A DNA stretch of 64,000 nt from JBCAXA01 sp038749025. GTDB lineage: Bacteria; Pseudomonadota; Gammaproteobacteria; Steroidobacterales; Woeseiaceae. Below, piece by piece: positions 25,395 to 31,549 of this stretch. The stretch covers positions 62,001 through 126,000 of the forward strand of contig JBCDIL010000009.1 of the NCBI GenBank assembly GCA_038749025.1, in the 5' to 3' direction. The notes under the pieces were generated by a model. The model was not told where the DNA came from. It saw nothing but the letters and a program-made list of their open reading frames with translations, and searched no databases. Positions within the stretch are counted from its first letter, which is position 1. Each line of letters begins with the position of its first letter. Both the position numbers and the translations under genes were made by a program.

Positions 25395-26199
25395 ACAAGC
25401 TCGTCGCAAGAAGCCAAAGACAACAAGTCCTCGCGTTAGCATTCGAGTGCCCTGGAAGTCCCTACTGGCAACAACGCTCACACTCGCCGCTTGCTATGTC
25501 GCGGTGAATGTTGGTTCGTTGGCCCTGAACCGACCGATCCAAGCGCTCGACTTGGAAGCACCGCTACAACGGGTTTCCGAGATGCAGATTCTGGCGGCGG
25601 CGCAACCTTACCTCGAAGCGGGCTTCTTGAGCGCCGATCTCGGTGCGATTCGCGATGCGTTGGAATCCATGGCATGGGTTGACGTTGCGATCGTTCGCCG
25701 CCGATGGCCGGATCGTTTGCAGATTCTTGTCGTCGAGCAAGTGCCGGCAGCGCGCTGGCGCGACGATGGCCTGTTGAACGTGCGCGGCGAGTTATTTGTA
25801 ACCGGCGCGCGGCACATCCCGTCCGAATTACCGCGCCTGTCGGGTCCGGACGGCAGCGCTTCCATCGTTGCCCGGCGATATTTGGCGATGCACGGCCGCT
25901 TGGTTCAAGCCGGGCTCGGTTTGCAATCGGTTGAACTCGACGAACGTGGCTCGTGGGAGTTGGCGCTCGCCAATGGTGTGTCGGTGCGACTCGGTCGCCG
26001 CGATATCGACACGCGGAGTGAGCGCTTTCTCGATGTTGTTGCGCAAATGATCAATCGACGCCAAGAGGCTATCAATCACATCGACATGCGCTACTCCAAT
26101 GGTTTCGCAATCGGTTGGAAAGATGACGACTACCGTGAATACGCCGATCGCGACCCAGCGACACGACCCGTTTTGGCGGCAAGGCAAGCGACAGAATGA
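25384..26199 (+). CDS. ftsQ: Cell division protein FtsQ
   Basis: FtsQ is a bitopic divisome protein that recruits FtsL and FtsB. The 271-residue product has a highly basic cytoplasmic start (KQARRKKPKTT), one membrane helix (LLATTLTLAACYVAVNVGSLAL), a POTRA domain (LQRVSEMQILAAAQPYLEAGFLSADL... WVDVAIVRRRWPDRLQILVVEQVPAARW) and the beta domain (LPRLSGPDGS through RRQEAINHIDMRYSNGFAIGWK). A GGAGGGGACC purine run precedes the ATG within ddl. It overlaps ddl by 11 nt and ftsA by 4 nt. Confidence 0.95.
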   Translation: MAAKQARRKKPKTTSPRVSIRVPWKSLLATTLTLAACYVAVNVGSLALNRPIQALDLEAPLQRVSEMQILAAAQPYLEAGFLSADLGAIRDALESMAWVDVAIVRRRWPDRLQILVVEQVPAARWRDDGLLNVRGELFVTGARHIPSELPRLSGPDGSASIVARRYLAMHGRLVQAGLGLQSVELDERGSWELALANGVSVRLGRRDIDTRSERFLDVVAQMINRRQEAINHIDMRYSNGFAIGWKDDDYREYADRDPATRPVLAARQATE

Positions 26200-27434
26200 G
26201 TAACAGACGCACTGACAAGAATCTGATTGTCGGTCTCGATATCGGCACCTCAAAAATCGTCGCTATCGTCGGTGAGGTGGGCGAAGACGATGCGATAGAA
26301 GTTGTCGGCATTGGTTCACACCCATCGCGTGGCCTAAAAAAGGGTGTCGTCGTCAACATCGAATCGACGGTGCATTCAATCCAACGCGCCATTGAAGAAG
26401 CGGAGCTCATGGCCGGCTGTGACATCCACTCGGTGTACGCCGGGATAGCCGGGAGCCATATTCGCAGTCTCAACTCGCACGGTATCGTGGCGATTCGCGA
26501 TAAAGAGGTCAGCGTTGGCGACGTCGAGCGAGTCATCGACGCGGCGCGGGCGGTCGCGATCCCCGCTGATCAAAAAATTCTGCACATCTTGCCGCAGGAA
26601 TTCATCATCGATTCGCAGGACGGTATCCGCGAGCCGGTCGGTATGTCTGGCGTTCGGATGGAAGCCAAGGTGCACATGGTCACCGGTGCCGAGAGTGCGG
26701 CCCAAAATATCGTCAAGTGTGTGCAACGTTGTGGTCTTGCAGTTGACGACATCGTGTTGGAACAGTTGGCATCGAGCTACGCGGTTCTAACCGAGGATGA
26801 AAAGGAACTCGGTTCGTGCATTGTTGATATCGGTGGCGGTACGACCGATATCGCTGTGTTCCTCGGTGGTGCCATTCGCCATACGGCCGTCATTCCGATC
26901 GCCGGTGATCAAGTTACGAATGACATCGCGGTGTCGATGCGTACCCCCAAACCATACGCCGAGGACATCAAGATCAAGTACGCCTGCGCGCTGTCGCAAC
27001 TCGCCAACGCTGACGAAACGATCGAGGTACCCAGCGTGGGTGATCGACCGTCACGACGTCTCGCTAGACAAACGCTCGCCGAGATTGTTGAGCCGCGCTA
27101 CGAGGAGTTGTTCTGTCTGGTGCGGGACGAGTTGCGTCGCTCCGGATTCGAGGAGCAAGTCGCGGCCGGCGTCGTTATCACTGGCGGTAGCGCAAAAATG
27201 GAAGGCGCCGTCGAACTGGCTGAAGAGGTCTTTCATATGCCGGTACGGCTTGGCTCGCCGCAATTTGTTACCGGCCTCGCCGAAGTCGTTCGCAACCCGA
27301 TTCACGCCACCGGCGTGGGTCTGTTGCTCTACGGCCATGAGCGAATGCACGAGCAGGAGTATCGCGGTTCCGATAGCGGTGGAGTTCGCGACGTTTGGTC
27401 ACGCATGAAGGCGTGGTTCCAGGGGCATTTTTAA
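26196..27434 (+). CDS. ftsA: Cell division protein FtsA (actin-like membrane tether)
   Basis: FtsA is an actin-fold ATPase that anchors FtsZ to the membrane and recruits later divisome proteins. The 412-residue product shows phosphate 1 (LIVGLDIGTSKIVAIVGE), the 1C domain, phosphate 2 (IVDIGGGTTDIAVFLGG), the adenosine motif (VVITGGSAKMEGA) and a C-terminal amphipathic helix (DVWSRMKAWFQGHF) for membrane binding. It overlaps ftsQ by ATGA; ftsZ follows 57 nt later. Position and length are standard. Confidence 0.97.
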   Translation: MSNRRTDKNLIVGLDIGTSKIVAIVGEVGEDDAIEVVGIGSHPSRGLKKGVVVNIESTVHSIQRAIEEAELMAGCDIHSVYAGIAGSHIRSLNSHGIVAIRDKEVSVGDVERVIDAARAVAIPADQKILHILPQEFIIDSQDGIREPVGMSGVRMEAKVHMVTGAESAAQNIVKCVQRCGLAVDDIVLEQLASSYAVLTEDEKELGSCIVDIGGGTTDIAVFLGGAIRHTAVIPIAGDQVTNDIAVSMRTPKPYAEDIKIKYACALSQLANADETIEVPSVGDRPSRRLARQTLAEIVEPRYEELFCLVRDELRRSGFEEQVAAGVVITGGSAKMEGAVELAEEVFHMPVRLGSPQFVTGLAEVVRNPIHATGVGLLLYGHERMHEQEYRGSDSGGVRDVWSRMKAWFQGHF

Positions 27435-27435
27435 A

Positions 27436-27453
27436 GCCGGTATTGAAACCGGC
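27436..27453 (+). other. Hairpin in the ftsA-ftsZ gap
   Basis: A perfect 6 bp stem (GCCGGT / ACCGGC) with an ATTGAA loop begins just after the ftsA stop and is followed by a weakly T-rich GTGTTTATC. It is too weak for a confident terminator but could attenuate transcription or set an mRNA processing end ahead of ftsZ. Confidence 0.35.
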
Positions 27454-27491
27454 GTGTTTATCGATTGGGTACCTAGCGGAGGTAATAAAAC

Positions 27492-28670
27492 ATGTTTGAA
27501 CTAATGGATGCATACAGCCAAAGCGCTGTCATCAAAGTCATCGGTGTCGGCGGTGGTGGCGGCAATGCCGTGGCCCATATGGTCGATGCCGGTATCGATG
27601 GTGTCGACTTCATTTGCGCTAACACCGATGCGCAAGCCTTGAAGAATTGCAAAGTGCGTACGGCCCTACAGATCGGATGCAATATCACCAAAGGTTTGGG
27701 CGCTGGAGCCAACCCGGATGTCGGTCGCCAAGCGGCGATGGAAGATCGCGATCGTGTGCAAGAGGTCATTGAGGGTGCCGACATGCTGTTCATTACAGCT
27801 GGCATGGGCGGCGGTACCGGAACGGGTGCTGCACCGGTTGTCGCGCAGCTCGCGAAAGAGATGGGCATTTTGACGGTCGCCGTCGTTACCAAGCCGTTCT
27901 TGATGGAGGGCAACAAGCGTCACTCGACGGCCGAGGATGGCATCGCCGAACTCGGTAAGTATGTCGATTCGCTGATTACCATTCCGAACGAGAAATTACT
28001 GACCGTTCTCGGTAGCGATACGACGTTGCTTGATGCTTTCAAATCGGCCAACCAAGTGTTGCAGGGTGCCGTACAAGGTATCGCCGAGCTGATCACGCGC
28101 CCGGGACTGATCAATGTCGATTTCGCCGATGTCAAAGCGGTAATGGCTGAGATGGGAATGGCGATGATGGGCTCCGGGGCGGCGAGTGGCGATGGCCGAG
28201 CGCGCCGTGCGGCTGAGGAGGCGATTTCTAGCCCGTTGCTGGAAGACATCGATTTGGCTGGCGCCAACGGTATTTTGGCCAACGTCACCGCGGGCTACGA
28301 CCTGACGATTGGCGAGTACCGCGAGGTGGGTGAAGCGATTAGCGAGTTCGCATCCGGTGAGGCGAAGGTCATCGTAGGTACGGTGCTTGATCCCGACATG
28401 TCGAACACGGTCCGGGTTACCGTTGTTGCGACGGGGCTTGGCCAGGGGGCTATGGAGTTGGCTCAGCCAACGATGCGTGTCGTCGAGCCGGTCGCTCAGC
28501 AGCCACGCCCGGCGCCGGCCGAATCGAGTGGCCACGATCCGCGCGACTACACACGATTCGAGTCGCCGGCCGTCATTCGCCAAAAAGCCGCAGGCGACGG
28601 TTTGGCGGAGCCGGCTGAGCAGCAAGATATGCTGGATATTCCGGCGTTCCTGCGCCGGCAGGCCGACTAA
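27492..28670 (+). CDS. ftsZ: Cell division protein FtsZ (tubulin-like GTPase)
   Basis: FtsZ forms the cytokinetic Z-ring. The 392-residue product has the nucleotide-binding IKVIGVGGGGGNAV start, the tubulin signature GMGGGTGTGAAPV, the T7 catalytic loop (LINVDFADVKAVM), GEYREVGEAISEFA, a variable linker rich in Pro/Ala/Gln, and the C-terminal peptide DIPAFLRRQ that binds FtsA, ZipA and ZapD. An excellent GGAGG ribosome-binding site precedes the ATG, unlike most cluster genes, which fits its need for high expression. This is the last dcw gene. Confidence 0.98.
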   Translation: MFELMDAYSQSAVIKVIGVGGGGGNAVAHMVDAGIDGVDFICANTDAQALKNCKVRTALQIGCNITKGLGAGANPDVGRQAAMEDRDRVQEVIEGADMLFITAGMGGGTGTGAAPVVAQLAKEMGILTVAVVTKPFLMEGNKRHSTAEDGIAELGKYVDSLITIPNEKLLTVLGSDTTLLDAFKSANQVLQGAVQGIAELITRPGLINVDFADVKAVMAEMGMAMMGSGAASGDGRARRAAEEAISSPLLEDIDLAGANGILANVTAGYDLTIGEYREVGEAISEFASGEAKVIVGTVLDPDMSNTVRVTVVATGLGQGAMELAQPTMRVVEPVAQQPRPAPAESSGHDPRDYTRFESPAVIRQKAAGDGLAEPAEQQDMLDIPAFLRRQAD

Positions 28671-28982
28671 AAATTGGGCCCGCCACCGGCGTTTCTCCGC
28701 GCGCCGGTGGCGAGTGACCCCGTTCAAAAAAATGTCATAAAAGGGGTGTGCACCCGAGAATTCTTTGCTAGTCTGCGCGTGGGTTGCGAAGCAGCGCGTG
28801 TAAGTGACTGATATATAGGTTGTATTTCTGATACACGCTCGTTCCGATGGGGCCTCGGGACGCGTACCGGGCACGCTGAAAGCAGCGGTAAAAAACCGGC
28901 ATAACTTCGCAAAATCAAAGAATTACGAGCGACGCTGTGATGGCTATGGCGAATTCGCTTGGGAACGACAAGGTGTGTGGTA
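28671..28982. other. Intergenic region between ftsZ and lpxC, with an 11 bp inverted repeat
   Basis: This 312 bp gap holds no gene. The clearest element is a perfect 11 bp inverted repeat, CGCCACCGGCG (28681-28691) and CGCCGGTGGCG (28702-28712), right after the ftsZ stop. No T-run follows on the plus strand, so it is a probable mRNA 3'-end structure rather than a classical terminator. A weaker repeat (GCGTGTA 28796-28802, TACACGC 28832-28838) lies downstream. I could not find a convincing lpxC promoter. Confidence 0.45.
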
Positions 28983-29891
28983 ATGCTGCGACAGCGCACA
29001 TTGAAAACGGCGATCAGAGCCACCGGCGTCGGGCTGCATAACGGCGAAAAGGTCTTCATGACGCTCCGCCCGGCCCCGGTCGATACCGGCATCGTTTTCT
29101 GCCGCACTGACCTGACGGATAAGCCCGCTGTTCGTGCGGCCGCACATAAGGTCGGCGAAACGATGCTCGGCACGACGCTTATCGAGAAAGAGGTACGAGT
29201 TGCGACGGTCGAGCACTTGGTGTCGGCCTTTGCTGGCTTGGGTATCGACAATTGCTATGTCGACCTTAGTGCACCCGAGGTGCCGATTATGGACGGCAGC
29301 GCCGCACCGTTCGTCTTTCTGTTGCAGTCCGCCGGTATCGACGAACAATCGGCGCCAAAGCGTTTGATTCGGATCAAGCGTCGTATTCGGGTCGAGGACG
29401 GCGATAAGTGGGCGGAATTGCGCCCGCACAAAGGCTTTAAGGTCAACTTCGCCATCGATTTCAACCACCCGGTCTTCAAGAAGCACGCCCACGAGGCGAC
29501 GATCGATTTTTCGACCGGTTCGTACTTGCGCGAGGTTTCGCGCGCACGCACGTTTGGGTTCATGCGCGATATTGAAGCATTGCGATCGCGCAATCTAACG
29601 CTAGGCGGCAGCATGGACAATGCGATCGTGCTCGACGACTACCGTATTCTTAACGAGGATGGGCTGCGTTACGAGGATGAATTCGTGCGCCACAAGATTC
29701 TCGATGCGATTGGCGATTTATACCTGATGGGCCACTCGTTATTGGGCGAGTACCGGGCCTTCAAATCGGGTCATGAATTGAACAATCTGCTGGCTCGGGC
29801 AGTACTGGACGACGTCAGCGCTCATGAGATGGTGGTCTTCGGCGACCAGCGTAAGGCACCGATCTCGTACCATTCGCCGGTCTACGCGTAG
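28983..29891 (+). CDS. lpxC: UDP-3-O-acyl-N-acetylglucosamine deacetylase
   Basis: LpxC is the zinc deacetylase that commits UDP-GlcNAc to lipid A synthesis. I start it at the ATG at 28983 (MLRQRTLKTAI); the GTG at 28959 adds eight atypical residues. The 302-residue product has Glu77-His78 in TVEHLVSAFAG, zinc ligands His237 and Asp241 in RHKILDAIGD, and the catalytic His264 in FKSGHELNN. Active-site loops GVGLHNGE and EVSRARTFGFM are intact. It follows ftsZ as in E. coli and Pseudomonas and converges on dciA. Confidence 0.97.
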   Translation: MLRQRTLKTAIRATGVGLHNGEKVFMTLRPAPVDTGIVFCRTDLTDKPAVRAAAHKVGETMLGTTLIEKEVRVATVEHLVSAFAGLGIDNCYVDLSAPEVPIMDGSAAPFVFLLQSAGIDEQSAPKRLIRIKRRIRVEDGDKWAELRPHKGFKVNFAIDFNHPVFKKHAHEATIDFSTGSYLREVSRARTFGFMRDIEALRSRNLTLGGSMDNAIVLDDYRILNEDGLRYEDEFVRHKILDAIGDLYLMGHSLLGEYRAFKSGHELNNLLARAVLDDVSAHEMVVFGDQRKAPISYHSPVYA

Positions 29892-29895
29892 TCCG

Positions 29896-30210
29896 TTACT
29901 GCGGTGCGGCCTCGTCCGCCGACGGGCGGACCCGGACTTTCAATCCGGTGACATCGAAGCCTGCGGCCACGTAGCGCCGACACAGTTCGCGCTCGCCATA
30001 GCGCAATCGACTGGCCCATGCGGCTGATGGCGTGGTCAGGGCGAGGGTGCCGTTACCATCGAGCGAGGCATGGGTGACGGCGGCTCGAAAATCGGCGGGC
30101 AATACGCCGCGGAGGGCTTTCTCACGCTCTAATCGACCGGCCGCCTCGTCGCTTAGGCGGCCGAGGGCCGTACTTTTGAGAATAAGCTCGTCGAGTCGCT
30201 TTTCTGCCAT
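29896..30210 (-). CDS. dciA: DUF721 family protein, probable helicase loader DciA
   Basis: A 104-residue DUF721 protein. Members of this family (DciA) are the widespread bacterial loaders of the replicative helicase DnaB, used where no phage-derived DnaC exists. The N-terminal helical segment (LDELILKSTALGRLSDEA) is followed by the conserved core ending in SAAWASRLRYGERELCRRY. Between lpxC and secA is a common position in gammaproteobacteria. It converges on lpxC, 4 bp apart. The family is short and weakly conserved, so the gene symbol is by context plus the RLRY region. Confidence 0.75.
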   Translation of the reverse strand: MAEKRLDELILKSTALGRLSDEAAGRLEREKALRGVLPADFRAAVTHASLDGNGTLALTTPSAAWASRLRYGERELCRRYVAAGFDVTGLKVRVRPSADEAAPQ

Positions 30211-30310
30211 CGAATCCCTTTAATCTGTGATCGATTACACACACAAAATCGGTACCGGCGCCTTTTTGTGCGCCAAGTCCTTGAAATAACGGCGGTCGCG
30301 CGGCATATTC

Positions 30311-30412
30311 TCCATCGATCAGGGCAAACTCGGCGCGAGCCGAGGACGCAAAGCTACCGGTCTTTCACCTGACGCGAGTACCGAAAGACAGCGGAGCTGC
30401 CGATTCAGCACG
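30311..30412 (+). promoter_or_regulatory. Class I cyclic di-GMP riboswitch (GEMM-I)
   Basis: The conserved GEMM-I blocks occur in order: CAGGGCAAAC (30320-30329), GACGCAAAGC (30345-30354) and a 3' GCGGAGCTGCCGA (30391-30403). Between the first two is a perfect 6 bp stem CTCGGC / GCCGAG closed by GCGA, a GNRA tetraloop as this class needs for docking. The second arm has a perfect 7 bp stem GTCTTTC (30360-30366) / GAAAGAC (30383-30389), and a small CAGC / GCTG hairpin follows. The ligand-contacting G in CAGGGC is the c-di-GMP form, not the A seen in cGAMP variants. Outer helix P1 looks weak. The riboswitch would control the M23 peptidase gene and perhaps secA. Confidence 0.85.
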
Positions 30413-30520
30413 ACCGGGTCGAACGACCCAGCGCTCCGGTAGCTACGTTACTGGTCTCCGTAGAGGCCTGGCAAGTTACTGATCTAACAATTAAGGCAAT
30501 AAAGAGCAGAGTGTCGCCGC
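30413..30520 (+). promoter_or_regulatory. Probable expression platform of the riboswitch and 5' leader of the M23 gene
   Basis: Three short hairpins are possible: GGGTC (30416-30420) / GACCC (30425-30429), a CCGGTA...TACTGG pairing, and CTACG (30443-30447) / CGTAG (30459-30463). The last two compete for the same bases. No U-run is present, so control could be at translation initiation; the Shine-Dalgarno before the ATG at 30521 (AAAGAGCAGAG) is poor and distant. Confidence 0.4.
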
Positions 30521-31456
30521 ATGCAGCTTCTCGTCGTTCGACGTGATAGGAACGGTATTCGCCAGCTAAACCTGGCGGGACCGCTGCCCGTGGCCGGTGC
30601 TCTGGTCGCTGCCGCGGCCCTGATCGGTAGCGGATTCCTAGGCGGGCAACAGCTCGCACAACGCCACGCTACCGGTGCCGACCTTGCTGAGGTCAACGAG
30701 CTGCGCGAGCAGCTGCTTGCCGATCAAGCCCGTATCGCCGAGCTGGAGCAGGCCACCGAAGACACGCTCGATGCCTTGGCGATCCGCCTAGGCCGCATGA
30801 ATGCGCACGTCATACGCCTCGACGCCTTGGGCCAACGGCTCACTGAAATGGCCGAGCTAGAGGATGGCGAATTCGATTTTGATATGGCGCCACCGATCGG
30901 TGGTCCGCTCGAGCCGGAATCTTTAGGCTCGGGCAGTGTCAGTGATATCAACCAGTCGCTGGACGCACTGTCAGTACAACTCGTCAACCGCGAGCAACAG
31001 CTCGGCGTGCTTGAAAGTATGCTGATGAACCGCAATCTCACCGAAAGGACTGTGCCAGAGGGTCGGCCGGTAACGTCTGGGTGGCTGTCCTCGTACTACG
31101 GTAAGCGCACCGATCCGTTCACGGGCAAGCCCGCGTGGCATAAAGGTGTCGATTTCGCCGGCAAAGAAGGCGATGACATTGTGGCGGTCGCCGCTGGCGT
31201 CGTCACGTACTCAGGCGAACGCTTCGGTTATGGAAACATGGTCGAGATCGATCATGGTAAGGGCTACGTCACACGCTATGCGCACAACTCAGACAACGCT
31301 GTGGCAGTCGGCGACGAGGTGGCCCGGGGTCAAATTATCGCTGCCATGGGTTCCAGCGGCCGGGCGACGGGGCCAAACCTGCACTTCGAAGTGCTATACC
31401 GTGGTCGGCCCGTCGACCCGGTCAAGTTTATTCGCGGCAAAACCCGCAAAAAATAG
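30521..31456 (+). CDS. M23 family (LytM domain) membrane-anchored protein, possibly a degenerate peptidase
   Basis: A 311-residue protein with a short cytoplasmic start, one membrane helix (residues about 21-41), a periplasmic coiled coil (about 50-115), a spacer and a C-terminal LytM domain (about 180-305). LytM enzymes cleave peptidoglycan cross-bridges or activate amidases. His207 and Asp211 (HKGVD), His255 (RYAHN) and His288 (LHFE) are present, but the first His of the usual HxH is Asn286 (GPNLHFE). Loss of that residue could reduce or abolish hydrolysis, as in NlpD/EnvC-type activators. It lies behind a c-di-GMP riboswitch and 93 nt ahead of secA. Confidence 0.88.
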   Translation: MQLLVVRRDRNGIRQLNLAGPLPVAGALVAAAALIGSGFLGGQQLAQRHATGADLAEVNELREQLLADQARIAELEQATEDTLDALAIRLGRMNAHVIRLDALGQRLTEMAELEDGEFDFDMAPPIGGPLEPESLGSGSVSDINQSLDALSVQLVNREQQLGVLESMLMNRNLTERTVPEGRPVTSGWLSSYYGKRTDPFTGKPAWHKGVDFAGKEGDDIVAVAAGVVTYSGERFGYGNMVEIDHGKGYVTRYAHNSDNAVAVGDEVARGQIIAAMGSSGRATGPNLHFEVLYRGRPVDPVKFIRGKTRKK

Positions 31457-31463
31457 CCGCTTC

Positions 31464-31490
31464 GCCGGTATCGCCGGCTTTCCTACTTTT
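31464..31490 (+). terminator. Possible weak terminator or attenuator between the M23 gene and secA
   Basis: A 5 bp stem GCCGG / CCGGC with a TATCG loop is followed by TTTCCTACTTTT, a T-rich but interrupted tail. It could partly separate secA from the riboswitch-controlled M23 transcript. TACAAT at 31492-31497 might be a -10 for secA, but no -35 is visible. Confidence 0.35.
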
Positions 31491-31549
31491 CTACAATATC
31501 GGGTCTGCCGCGCCGACCTGATCGGCCGTCTTTGAGTCAGGAGCCCGCT

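Noticed and set aside
28784..28815. TTGCGA and GATATA as an lpxC promoter
   Set aside because: The spacing is 20 bp, too long for sigma-70, and no other evidence supports it.
27996..28874. 292-codon open frame opposite ftsZ
   Set aside because: It is antisense to the well-conserved ftsZ and includes the 3' repeat region; no domain and no ribosome-binding site.
30311..30412. Riboswitch as a cGAMP-sensing GEMM-Ib variant
   Set aside because: The ligand-contacting position in CAGGGC is G, the c-di-GMP form; the cGAMP variants carry A there. The final decision needs binding tests.
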